This document shows, piece by piece, positions 1 through 8,182 of a stretch of DNA of 64,000 nucleotides (its first letter is position 1; each line of letters starts with the position of its first letter). The notes under the pieces are model-generated. The model ran no database searches. It saw nothing but the letters and a program-made list of their open reading frames with translations, and was not told the DNA's origin. The stretch covers positions 28,501 to 92,500 of the forward strand of contig CACOCY010000004.1 of NCBI GenBank assembly GCA_902625725.1, written 5' to 3'. The DNA comes from an uncultured SAR116 cluster alpha proteobacterium. Its GTDB lineage: Bacteria; Pseudomonadota; Alphaproteobacteria; Puniceispirillales; Puniceispirillaceae. Made by a program: the position numbers and the translations under genes.

Positions 1-1079
1 TCAGCAATAGCTGCGGCGCAAATCACACAATCTACGTCTAATTCTCTTTCGCAAGCCGTTTTCATCTGTTCAGCCGTATCAATCTTTATAAGACGAATTC
101 CGCTTGGCGCCTCTATATTAACTGGTCCTGATATAAGGCAGACTGACGCTCCAGCTGCAGCGCAGCTAGCCGCTATCGCATATCCCTGCTTTCCAGAAGA
201 GCGGTTACCAATAAATCGAACTGGGTCAATTGGTTCAAAGGTTGGACCTGCGGTTATCAGTATCCGGACGCCGTTTAGTGACTTGAATTTAGGCATATTA
301 TTATTTATTTTCAGATTTTTTTGTTTTTTCTGAAGTGCTTTTTGTATTTCCGAAACAATAAATACCGTGTCAGCAAATCTTCCTGATCCGGTTTCTCCAC
401 AAGCAGTATTGCCTTCATCAGGTCCAATAAAGTTTAAACCTCTTTTTAGCAGAGCATTACAATTTTCTTGCGTTGCAATATTTGACCACATATGAGGATT
501 CATTGCGGGTGCAACGTAGATCGGGGAATCTGTTACAAGACAAACGGTACTAGCAAGGTCATCGGCCAAGCCATTTGCTAATTTACCTATAAAATTTGCA
601 GTTGCTGGAGCAACTAGAATTAAGTCTGCTCTTCGGGCAAGTTGAATATGACCCATTTCTTGTTCATCTGTAAAGTCAAATATATCCGAATAAACTTTAT
701 TACCAGTAAGGGCAGTTACGGATAAGGGCGTAATAAATTGTTTTGCAGCTGCAGTCATCACAGAGGTTATTGATAGATTAAATTCTCGCAATCTTCGAAT
801 AAGTTCAAGTGATTTATATGCGGCAATTCCACCGGTAATAATGAGTAATATTTCTGGTTTCTTTTTTTCGTTAATAAAACTAATTTGTAAGTTATATGGG
901 TCAAGATGAAATCCAAACTGAGGAGCTATTTTAGATAATTTCTGAGCTTGACTCAAAGGTAGACGCTCTCGACTTCTGTAATTGCTTAAAGCACTGGGGC
1001 CAACACCAAGCAATTTTTGAAGTTTTTCAGCTCCACCAAAGGCATTAATTAAATAGTTAAGCGTATCTTGATAATTCAT
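1..1079 (-). CDS. coaBC: HTH-fused phosphopantothenoylcysteine decarboxylase/synthetase (CoaBC), 3' end outside window
   Basis: Bifunctional coenzyme A enzyme: CoaB joins cysteine to 4'-phosphopantothenate and CoaC decarboxylates the product. The CoaC flavoprotein part starts near residue 76 (LLIITGGIAAYKS) and shows the PAMNPHMW motif and the ACGETGSGRF segment with its catalytic cysteine. The CoaB part follows (ILITAGPTFEPIDPVRFI, NRSSGKQG) and is cut by the window edge at CVICAAAIA. The ATG at 1079 adds about 75 residues before CoaC. Residues 14-53 look like a Cro/YdaS-type helix-turn-helix (LLGVGPSALSNYRSRERLPL). I traced one open frame from that ATG into CoaC with no other Met, so the fusion looks real. 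It is the third gene of the ubiE-ubiB-coaBC run, 41 bp after ubiB. The role of the HTH is unknown. Confidence 0.93.
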   Translation of the reverse strand, partial: MNYQDTLNYLINAFGGAEKLQKLLGVGPSALSNYRSRERLPLSQAQKLSKIAPQFGFHLDPYNLQISFINEKKKPEILLIITGGIAAYKSLELIRRLREFNLSITSVMTAAAKQFITPLSVTALTGNKVYSDIFDFTDEQEMGHIQLARRADLILVAPATANFIGKLANGLADDLASTVCLVTDSPIYVAPAMNPHMWSNIATQENCNALLKRGLNFIGPDEGNTACGETGSGRFADTVFIVSEIQKALQKKQKNLKINNNMPKFKSLNGVRILITAGPTFEPIDPVRFIGNRSSGKQGYAIAASCAAAGASVCLISGPVNIEAPSGIRLIKIDTAEQMKTACERELDVDCVICAAAIA

Positions 1080-1120
1080 TTTCACAACTCGGTGAATAAT
1101 TCACGTATATGAAATTAACG

Positions 1121-2635
1121 TCAAAAAACAAAAAAAGCAATGCTTATCAAAATGCCAGTAACAAACCATCCTAAATTGGAAATGAAAATAAAGGTTTTAA
1201 CTTTGTTTTTTTCTATTTCTTTTTTCATCTTGCTACCATCATACTTTTCTATAATATCAGGCAGAGCAGTAAATACGCGTTCTAAATCTGTTAATATGCG
1301 TCTAAACCTAAATGTCAATCCTGTTTGGGCCTGAACCCATTCAGAGGCAAGAGGTTTAGCTAAATGCCACATATTAGCCTTTGGATTGAGGCTACGCGCA
1401 ACCCCTTCTGCCATTACCATTGTTTTTTGCAATAAATTAAATTGAGGTTGAACAAAAATATCAAATCTAGCGGATATTTGTAGTATTTGACCAAGAGCTT
1501 CGCTCAGCTCTATTTCACCAATGGGCTTGTCCATTATGGGGTCAACAAGTGCTCTTAAACTTTGCGAGAATAGAGCTAGAGAAACTGTCTCCGGCACCAT
1601 ACCTGCATCAAAGTGAAGCTTTGCCACATTATCATAGTCGCGTTCCAGCAGAGAGATAAGAAGACTGCCTAGGAAAAACTTATCTTCTGGTTTAAGGCTG
1701 CCCATTATACCAAAATCTATTGGCACAAGCATTCCATCAGAACTTACAAATATATTTCCAGGATGCATGTCTGCATGAAAATAGCCATCTCTGAATACTT
1801 GATTAAAAAAGCTTGTCGCAGCCTTATTTGTTATATCTTCAATTTTGTGACCAGCGGCAATAAGACCATTTACATCATCAATTCGAAGACCAGAAATCCA
1901 TTCACTTACAAGAATATTTTTACTAGTAAGACTATTCTCTATCCATGGAATCTTAATACCCTCATCAGTTCTTAGATTATCGCGCAATTTTCCGCCAGCC
2001 GCCGCTTCCATTCGCATGTCAAGTTCAAGTTCTGATAATTGTTTGAACTGCTCAACAGCAATTACTAGCCGTAATCTTTTCAGCTTCGGTGCAAGAAACT
2101 CCATTATTTTAGCTAGTGCACTAAACAGAGCTATATCCGTTGCCATGCGTTTTCGAATGTTAGGACGAAGAATTTTGACAGCAACATTTCTTCCATCAAT
2201 AAGCTGTGCCTTATGTACTTGGGCAACGGAAGCTGCAGCGACCGGGTGCTCGTCGAAAAAAGCAAAAATCTCTTCTAATTTTTTGCCTGTCTCTTTTTCA
2301 ATTGTCTCTCTGGCTAGCTGTGAAGAAAATGCTGGAAGACTATCTTGAAGTAACACTAATCCGCGAGCAATATCTGGCCCAAGTAAATCTGCACGTGTTG
2401 ATAGAGCCTGTCCAAATTTGATAAATACTGGGCCTAATTTCTGTAGAGCAATACAAAGCGTTTCACCAGCATTTCTCCTACTGTTTCTTCCTGCTATCAT
2501 GAAGTCAATTAAGCTAAAGAATCCCTTTTGCCAAAAGGGAAGAGGTGCTAATCTGCTGATGTGTCCTAAGACACCGGCTCTTCCCAGAACGAATCCAATG
2601 TAGGGTATTCTAAACATCGCAAGTATGTAGGACAT
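1121..2635 (-). CDS. ubiB: UbiB, ubiquinone biosynthesis protein kinase-like ATPase
   Basis: Member of the UbiB/ADCK/Coq8 atypical kinase family, needed for aerobic ubiquinone synthesis and thought to act on lipid intermediates at the inner membrane. Visible hallmarks are the KxGQ motif (IKFGQALSTRADLL), the alanine-rich loop AAASVAQVHKA, the lysine strand VAVKILRP, the catalytic HADMHPGNIFV and the metal-binding PIDFG. The C-terminus ends in a hydrophobic membrane segment. The frame opens at 2650, but the ATG at 2635 shares one base with the ubiE stop (TAATG) and gives the natural start MSYILAMFRIP, so I chose it (504 residues). It is translationally coupled to ubiE. Confidence 0.95.
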   Translation of the reverse strand: MSYILAMFRIPYIGFVLGRAGVLGHISRLAPLPFWQKGFFSLIDFMIAGRNSRRNAGETLCIALQKLGPVFIKFGQALSTRADLLGPDIARGLVLLQDSLPAFSSQLARETIEKETGKKLEEIFAFFDEHPVAAASVAQVHKAQLIDGRNVAVKILRPNIRKRMATDIALFSALAKIMEFLAPKLKRLRLVIAVEQFKQLSELELDMRMEAAAGGKLRDNLRTDEGIKIPWIENSLTSKNILVSEWISGLRIDDVNGLIAAGHKIEDITNKAATSFFNQVFRDGYFHADMHPGNIFVSSDGMLVPIDFGIMGSLKPEDKFFLGSLLISLLERDYDNVAKLHFDAGMVPETVSLALFSQSLRALVDPIMDKPIGEIELSEALGQILQISARFDIFVQPQFNLLQKTMVMAEGVARSLNPKANMWHLAKPLASEWVQAQTGLTFRFRRILTDLERVFTALPDIIEKYDGSKMKKEIEKNKVKTFIFISNLGWFVTGILISIAFFVF

Positions 2636-3411
2636 TAATCTAACTTCCACCCTGAGTGAATTGTTGCTATGCCACCGGAAAGTTTTTTTACTTTGATTTG
2701 CGCTAAGCCTGCATCAGCCATCATAGTGCAGAGTTCTGCCTGAGAGGGGAATTTCCGAATCGACTCAACTAAATACTTATATGAATACGCATCTCCAGCA
2801 ACTAGTTGTCCAAGTTTTGGGAGCACATCATATGACCACCTATCATAGATCCGAGATAGCAAAGGGTTTTGGACATGTGAAAACTCGAGACAGCAAAACC
2901 TACCACCAGGTTTCAAAACACGGACTATTTGCTTTAATGCCAGCGCTCTATCCGGCACATTTCTAAGCCCAAAAGCTATTGTGACTCTATCTACACTATT
3001 GTTAGTAAGGGGGATTGCTTGGGCATCGCCTGCCATCCAGGCAAGCCTTGGACCAAATTTATTTATTTCTTTTCGCTTTTGTCCTTCTGCCATCATTTTT
3101 TCGTTTATGTCGATTACGTGGGCAGATTGACCACCTCGCTGTAAAAATCTAATGGCGATATCTCCTGTTCCGCCTGCTAAGTCTGCTAATATTTGGTTTG
3201 GACGAGGTGCTATCCAGTCTAGCAGAGCTTCCTTCCATAACCTGTGAACACCAAAGCTCATTAAATCATTCATCAAATCGTATGACGATGCAACATTATT
3301 AAATACGTTATTTACTAAACCTTGCTTTTGTTCCAGTTTTACCACACGGTTACCGAAATCAACTTTTTCATTATTTAATATTTTTTCTGTACTTTCCGAA
3401 TTTGCACTCAT
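2635..3411 (-). CDS. ubiE: Demethylmenaquinone/ubiquinone C-methyltransferase UbiE
   Basis: SAM-dependent C-methyltransferase of ubiquinone (and, where present, menaquinone) synthesis. The Rossmann SAM-binding motif DLAGGTGDIAIRFL lies around residue 78, and the family signatures FGLRNVPDRALAL and RVLKPGGRFCCLEFS follow. The end GLAQIKVKKLSGGIATIHSGWK is also typical. Its 258 residues match the usual length. It is first in the minus-strand ubiE-ubiB-coaBC operon and diverges from mutM across 126 bp. Its stop codon overlaps the ubiB start by one base. Confidence 0.96.
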   Translation of the reverse strand: MSANSESTEKILNNEKVDFGNRVVKLEQKQGLVNNVFNNVASSYDLMNDLMSFGVHRLWKEALLDWIAPRPNQILADLAGGTGDIAIRFLQRGGQSAHVIDINEKMMAEGQKRKEINKFGPRLAWMAGDAQAIPLTNNSVDRVTIAFGLRNVPDRALALKQIVRVLKPGGRFCCLEFSHVQNPLLSRIYDRWSYDVLPKLGQLVAGDAYSYKYLVESIRKFPSQAELCTMMADAGLAQIKVKKLSGGIATIHSGWKLD

Positions 3412-3537
3412 TTATTGAGTTTCCTAATATTATTGGTGTATTTTATTTTAATATAGGGTGGTAGCGTTACTTCCTCAAATACCATGTTTTATTTGTGATG
3501 TTGTTATAACAGGATAACGAAAAAAGAGGAAATCTAA

Positions 3538-4359
3538 TTGCCAGAGTTACCAGAAGTAGAAACAGTTAAGCGTGGAATCGCGCTCTTAGCTACTGGAAAA
3601 AAAATAACTAACATTTTCGTGGGTAGAAAAGATTTACGTTGGCCCATTCCAAAATATATCGGAAAAGACTTAAAAGGGGCGATTTGTAGACCGCCAAAAA
3701 GACGTGGAAAATATATTTTAATTCCGCTATCAAATAAAAAAATTCTACTTTTACATCTTGGCATGTCAGGCTCTTTTCGGATTACTTCAAATCGTCCAAA
3801 TTTCCAGAAACACGATCACTTTGCAATGGAATTTGAAGAGAATGATTGGGCGGTATTTTGTGATCCAAGAAGATTTGGCTATATTGATTTACTAAATGAA
3901 GAACATGCTAAATCACATCGCTTTTTAAAAGAGCTTGGAGTTGAACCCCTCAGCAGTGATTTCACACCTGATTACCTTGCGGCGCAGACTGCAGGTAAGA
4001 ATTGCTCTATAAAAGCCATTCTTTTAGACCAGACAAAAATCGCTGGTATTGGTAATATTTACGCGTCAGAAGCATTATTCAAGGCTAGAATTTCACCAAA
4101 GCGTCAAGCAAAGACTATTAAGGGTAAGAGGGCTGAAAGGCTCGTAAACTCCATTAAATCAATTCTTCTTAGAGCTATTGAGGCTGGAGGAACTAGTCTT
4201 CGCAATCATGTACAACCAGGTGGAGAAATTGGTTATTTCGTCCAATCGCTTCAGGTTTATAGTAGATCTGGTGAACCATGTCTTAAATGTGGTGCTGTTG
4301 TAAAGCAGATAAAGCAGTCAGGTCGTACTACGTTTCATTGTGGTTTGTGTCAGCGTTGA
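3538..4359 (+). CDS. mutM: Formamidopyrimidine-DNA glycosylase (Fpg/MutM)
   Basis: Base-excision repair glycosylase/AP lyase for 8-oxoguanine and formamidopyrimidines. After Met removal the N-terminus is PELPEVETV, with the catalytic proline and glutamate. The GKYILIPL segment carries the conserved lysine. The zinc finger at the C-terminus is intact: CLKCG then CGLCQ. The enzyme is 273 residues, full length. The start is TTG at 3538. It is forced by the required Pro2, and AGAGGAA lies a few bases upstream as ribosome-binding site. It is divergent from ubiE. Confidence 0.96.
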   Translation: MPELPEVETVKRGIALLATGKKITNIFVGRKDLRWPIPKYIGKDLKGAICRPPKRRGKYILIPLSNKKILLLHLGMSGSFRITSNRPNFQKHDHFAMEFEENDWAVFCDPRRFGYIDLLNEEHAKSHRFLKELGVEPLSSDFTPDYLAAQTAGKNCSIKAILLDQTKIAGIGNIYASEALFKARISPKRQAKTIKGKRAERLVNSIKSILLRAIEAGGTSLRNHVQPGGEIGYFVQSLQVYSRSGEPCLKCGAVVKQIKQSGRTTFHCGLCQR

Positions 4360-4397
4360 ATCATGTTACAGTTAAGAATATCAGCTAGGATTTAAAA

Positions 4398-4793
4398 ATG
4401 CTTAATTCACGAGATTTTATGACGTCGTTTAATATATTGGCTGCAATAACTATCGCATTATCACTTTTAATAGTTATTTCAAAAAGTTCATTTGGCGAGG
4501 AACAAAGCAACATAAAGTTTATAGATGATATCCCAGTGATGGATTCAATGAAAGTTGAACCTGAATTTAGTTTTAGTTTTGATTCTCCATCTGGTCGCAT
4601 TGTTATTTTAATTGCTACTTCAAGCAGTCATAAAAAGGAAATTACGCAATTCTACCGGCAAGTAATGCCCCAACTAGGCTGGAAAGTGAAAGACAACCAG
4701 TACGAGCGAGGAGATGAAAAATTTCAACTAGTATCTTCTAATAACCAAGATAGTGTAATATGGCGTTTAAGTATTACGCCTTTGCATAAATAG
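4398..4793 (+). CDS. Small secreted/anchored protein of unknown function
   Basis: A 131-residue protein with a hydrophobic N-terminal segment (about residues 12-29) ending in SSFGEEQ, which suggests a signal peptide or anchor and a periplasmic location. The mature part has DDIPVMDSMKVEPEFSF, SPSGRIV and a segment with FYRQVMPQLGWKV. That pattern (a predicted-hydrophobic 'polypeptide turns into a short alpha/beta domain') resembles small hypothetical proteins I have seen near mutM and rpsT in alphaproteobacteria, but I cannot name a family with confidence. No catalytic residues are evident. It lies 38 bp after mutM on the same strand. Confidence 0.75.
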   Translation: MLNSRDFMTSFNILAAITIALSLLIVISKSSFGEEQSNIKFIDDIPVMDSMKVEPEFSFSFDSPSGRIVILIATSSSHKKEITQFYRQVMPQLGWKVKDNQYERGDEKFQLVSSNNQDSVIWRLSITPLHK

Positions 4794-4811
4794 TTGATAT
4801 GTGAGTACTTT

Positions 4812-4860
4812 AAGTCAAGGCAATTATAACTTGACTTGAACACTGTTTCAGCCTTATACA
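4812..4860 (+). promoter_or_regulatory. Probable rpsT promoter overlapping an inverted repeat
   Basis: TTGACT (4831-4836), 17 bp, then TTATAC (4854-4859) fits a sigma70 promoter placed about 30 bp before rpsT. A perfect inverted repeat AAGTCAAG (4812-4819) / CTTGACTT (4830-4837) with a 10-nt spacer covers the -35 box. It could be an operator or the weak terminator hairpin of the previous gene. There is no T-run after it, which argues against a terminator. Confidence 0.45.
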
Positions 4861-4891
4861 ACTGGTCATTTAATGATGTGAAAGGTAGTTT

Positions 4892-5167
4892 ATGGCAAAT
4901 CATAAGTCAGCGAAAAAAAGAATACGTAGAAATTTAGCTAGAGCAGAGATTAACAAATCCAGAATGAGCCGTATTCGCACTTTTATTAAGAAAGTTGAGT
5001 CTGCCATAGGCGCTGGAGACATTGATAACGCGAGAGTTGCATTGAGGCAAGCTCAACCTCAGATAATGAGGGGTGTTACTAAAGGTGTGTTGCATAAAAA
5101 TACAGCATCAAGAAAAATGTCCCGACTCGCGGCTGGCGTTAAAAAAATATCTATAAAAGCTGTTTAA
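4892..5167 (+). CDS. rpsT: 30S ribosomal protein S20
   Basis: Small basic 16S rRNA-binding protein of the 30S subunit. The N-terminus [13 protein letters not shown] and the segment [13 protein letters not shown] are typical, as is the C-terminal [17 protein letters not shown]. Its 91 residues are close to the family's usual 85-90. It has its own upstream promoter and is closed by a strong terminator at 5212-5235. The position just before dnaA is common in alphaproteobacteria. Confidence 0.97.
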   Translation: MANHKSAKKRIRRNLARAEINKSRMSRIRTFIKKVESAIGAGDIDNARVALRQAQPQIMRGVTKGVLHKNTASRKMSRLAAGVKKISIKAV

Positions 5168-5211
5168 GATGTCCTGCTGATATATTTAAAGAGGGATTAT
5201 TGGAATATCAT

Positions 5212-5235
5212 GGGGTCACAGACCCCTTTTTTTTT
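5212..5235 (+). terminator. Rho-independent terminator after rpsT
   Basis: Perfect 6-bp stem GGGGTC (5212-5217) / GACCCC (5221-5226) with a 3-nt loop, followed by nine T residues. It isolates rpsT from dnaA. Confidence 0.9.
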
Positions 5236-5481
5236 CTTTCAGATTTTCACCTTAAAACTGATTCGATTTTCTAACAGATTGAATCTTTTCAATATCTACT
5301 CTTTTTCCAAAAATCTGTTAAACATATGTCAAGCGCTTTATTTAGACTTAATTATATTTATTTGTCTTTTTGTTTCAGATTCTAGCTTGATCAAAAGTTT
5401 GTTAAATGGGTATTCTGCTTTGACGTATTGTTTAGTTTTGACCTAACACAATAAATTCAAATTCGCTGTCAGGAACATCTC
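5236..5481 (+). promoter_or_regulatory. dnaA leader region with candidate promoter and inverted repeat
   Basis: AT-rich non-coding stretch before dnaA. A candidate promoter is TTGATC (5387-5392), 18 bp, TATTCT (5411-5416). A perfect 9-bp inverted repeat lies upstream: TAACAGATT (5272-5280) and AATCTGTTA (5312-5320). CAGATT also recurs near 5240 and 5376. I found no match to the DnaA box TTATCCACA here, so I do not call it an origin. Confidence 0.4.
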
Positions 5482-6951
5482 TTGGAAAAAGACTTTTATA
5501 AAAAAGATGTAATTAATTCGACTGACGGGAAAAATAATACCCGAGAGAGAAGTTCGAAAACTGATTCTACGAATAAAAACATATCTGACAAAACAGACGA
5601 GTTGTGGAGATTGATAAGCGTTCAAATCCGAAAAGACATTGGTGAGACAGCTTGGCGAAATTGGATAAAACCCCTCGTATTTGAACGTTTAGAAACAGAA
5701 ATAATTCATTTAAAATCACCAAGTAGGTTGGTTCGAGACAGAGTGAAATCACACTACGCAGACAAGTTAAGACTTGTTGCCAAAAGTTTGTCACTACCAG
5801 TTTGTGAATTTGAGATAAATTCGATCGATTCCTCAATTGTAACGAGTTTTAACGAAACATCTTCAAGTAAAGCGCCTCGTATAACAGAAATAAGTGTAAC
5901 GAAGTCAAATAATAAAGCTATATCTCCCACACATGGTTTGGATCCCCGATTTACATTCTCAAATTTTTTTGTTGGCAAGCCAAATGAATTGGCTTTCGCC
6001 GCTGCTAGACGTGTTGTCGAAAGTGCAACAGCAGCCTTTAACCCATTGTTTTTATATAGCGGTGTTGGTCTTGGAAAAACACATCTAATGCACGCAATTG
6101 CGTGGGAGATTAATGCGCGGCAACCAAATCGTAAGGTGATGTATCTCTCAGCTGAAAAATTCATGTATCGTTTTATTCAGGCTCTAAGGCATCAGGATAC
6201 TATGACCTTTAAAGAACAATTCCGTTCTGTTGATGTGTTGATGATAGATGATGTGCAATTTATTTCCGGTAAAGAATCAACACAAGAAGAATTTTTTCAT
6301 ACGTTTAATGCACTGGTAGATGAAGGAAAACAGGTTGTCTTGTCAGCTGATAAGTCACCAACGGATCTATCAGGTATGGAAGAGCGTCTGAGAAGTCGCT
6401 TGGGATGGGGAATGGTTGCTGATATTCATGCTACCACTTATGAGTTAAGACTTGGTATTCTCATTTCCAAGCGGGACTCAGTTGCTGTTAGTGTGCCAGA
6501 CACGGTTCTTGAATTCTTAGCCCGTAAAATAACTAGCAATATACGTGAATTGGAAGGTGCATTTAATAGAATCGTAGCCCATGCAAGCTTAGTCGGCACT
6601 ACTATTACTGTTGAGATGGCACGGGAAACTTTATCAGATTTAATAAGAGCTTCTAGTCGTCGTGTTACAATTGATGATATCCAGAAACAGGTCTCAAAAC
6701 ATTTTTCCATTAGGACTTCAGATATGTTCTCAGCAAGGCGCGCAAGGTCCATAGCAAGGCCTCGTCAGATAGCAATGTATCTTGCAAAAAACTTGACTAC
6801 GTCATCATATCCTGAGATTGGGAGAAAGTTTGGTGGAAGAGACCATACAACTATCATGCATGCTGTAAAAAAAGTTGAAGAGTTACTCAATAATGATAGC
6901 GAAATGTGCGACGACGTAGAGTTGTTGCGCTCCTTGCTATCTGACAATTAA
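5482..6951 (+). CDS. dnaA: Chromosomal replication initiator DnaA
   Basis: AAA+ ATPase that binds DnaA boxes, opens oriC and loads the helicase. Domain I is recognisable (ELWRLISVQIRKDIGETAW), followed by a variable linker to about residue 150. Domain III has Walker A GVGLGKTH near residue 195, Walker B LMIDDVQF near 252 and the arginine-rich ERLRSRLGWG. Domain IV carries the DNA-binding signature GGRDHTTIMHAV near 450. The start is TTG at 5482 with AGGA seven bases upstream. The first 35 residues are charged, low-complexity extension. The full length is 489 residues. Confidence 0.97.
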   Translation: MEKDFYKKDVINSTDGKNNTRERSSKTDSTNKNISDKTDELWRLISVQIRKDIGETAWRNWIKPLVFERLETEIIHLKSPSRLVRDRVKSHYADKLRLVAKSLSLPVCEFEINSIDSSIVTSFNETSSSKAPRITEISVTKSNNKAISPTHGLDPRFTFSNFFVGKPNELAFAAARRVVESATAAFNPLFLYSGVGLGKTHLMHAIAWEINARQPNRKVMYLSAEKFMYRFIQALRHQDTMTFKEQFRSVDVLMIDDVQFISGKESTQEEFFHTFNALVDEGKQVVLSADKSPTDLSGMEERLRSRLGWGMVADIHATTYELRLGILISKRDSVAVSVPDTVLEFLARKITSNIRELEGAFNRIVAHASLVGTTITVEMARETLSDLIRASSRRVTIDDIQKQVSKHFSIRTSDMFSARRARSIARPRQIAMYLAKNLTTSSYPEIGRKFGGRDHTTIMHAVKKVEELLNNDSEMCDDVELLRSLLSDN

Positions 6952-7067
6952 ATCGATTTTGTTGAACATTTATAGCGTAGCGATATCTTGTTTCTTAAAA
7001 GGATTGGCATACCACATTTTGTGTGTCAAAATGATGTAAATCACCTTATCTTACGGTGGAGGTAGAA

Positions 7068-8171
7068 ATGAAAATAGCTATTGATCGCATGAATTTATTA
7101 CGCCCGCTCAGCCATATAAATTCAGTAGTTGAGCGACGAAATACTATACCTATATTGTCTAACGTTGTTTTAAATGCAGTATCCCAAAAATTGTCACTTA
7201 CAGCTACAGATATGGATATGGATATTGTTACCAATGCCCCATGTTCGGTATCAATCGAGGGTGCAACAACAATATCAGCTCATTTGCTTTTTGAGATCGT
7301 TAAAAAATTACCAGATGGAGCGGAGGTTCAAGTTCAAGTGGCTGATGGTCACGCACAAATTAGCTCTGGGAGATCAAGTTTTAAACTGCCAACATTACCG
7401 ATTGAAGATTTTCCAGCTATAAACAGCTCTGACATGCCAGTTAAATTTTTAGTTGCTCCATCAGATTTAAGAAATCTAATTGATACCACAAAGTTTGCAG
7501 TGTCAATGGAGGAAACTAGGTATTATCTTAACGGGATTTACATACATTTTTCGGACACAACGAATTTAACTGCTGTTGCAACAGACGGACATAGGCTGGC
7601 TTTGTCACAGATGAAATCACCCCCTGGCTCAGAGAGCATGCCTGCCGTCATTATACCTCGTAAAGCGGTTTTAGAGCTGAGAAAGCTTTTAGATGATGAG
7701 TCTAAAGATATAGAAGTGAAGATATCGGAAAGTCGAGCTGAATTCTGTGTTGGGGATATAAGGCTTACAACAAAATTAATCGATGGTTCTTTCCCGGATT
7801 ATAAAAGAGTTATCCCCACAAGTAATGATAAAATAATACTAATTAACGTAGATTTATTCATTGCGGCTGTAGATCGAGTTTCAACTATAGCCTCTGACAA
7901 GTCACGTGCGATAAAACTTAATATAGGGCCTAGTCAACTAGTTTTGTCAGCAACCAATCCAGATGCTTCAAGCGCGACTGAAATGCTTGAAATTGAATAT
8001 AATGGAGAGATTATAGACATCGGTTTTAACGCTAAATATCTTCTGGATATTTTGAATCAGATAAAAGGGAAAATTATTGCAGTAGAGCTTGCAGATTCTG
8101 GTTCTCCAAGTTTGCTTCGCGACCCTGAAGATGAAGCAAATATTTTTGTTCTAATGCCGATGAGAGTTTAG
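7068..8171 (+). CDS. dnaN: DNA polymerase III sliding clamp, beta subunit
   Basis: Ring-shaped processivity clamp. The N-terminus MKIAIDRMNLLRPLSHINSVVERRNTIP style opening, the middle ATDGHRLAL segment and the C-terminal VLMPMRV (peptide-binding pocket end) are all typical. The frame is open from a GTG at 7056, but GGAGG at 7058-7062 sits five bases before the ATG at 7068, so I chose that start (367 residues). It lies 116 bp after dnaA and 11 bp before recF. Confidence 0.97.
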   Translation: MKIAIDRMNLLRPLSHINSVVERRNTIPILSNVVLNAVSQKLSLTATDMDMDIVTNAPCSVSIEGATTISAHLLFEIVKKLPDGAEVQVQVADGHAQISSGRSSFKLPTLPIEDFPAINSSDMPVKFLVAPSDLRNLIDTTKFAVSMEETRYYLNGIYIHFSDTTNLTAVATDGHRLALSQMKSPPGSESMPAVIIPRKAVLELRKLLDDESKDIEVKISESRAEFCVGDIRLTTKLIDGSFPDYKRVIPTSNDKIILINVDLFIAAVDRVSTIASDKSRAIKLNIGPSQLVLSATNPDASSATEMLEIEYNGEIIDIGFNAKYLLDILNQIKGKIIAVELADSGSPSLLRDPEDEANIFVLMPMRV

Positions 8172-8182
8172 TAATTATTTTC

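Noticed and set aside
2016..2348. 110-codon open frame opposite to ubiB
   Set aside because: It is antisense to ubiB, whose conserved motifs cover the same bases, and its translation resembles no family.
5168..5481. Possible replication origin beside dnaA
   Set aside because: No DnaA box matches were found; location next to dnaA alone is not evidence, and many alphaproteobacteria have oriC elsewhere.
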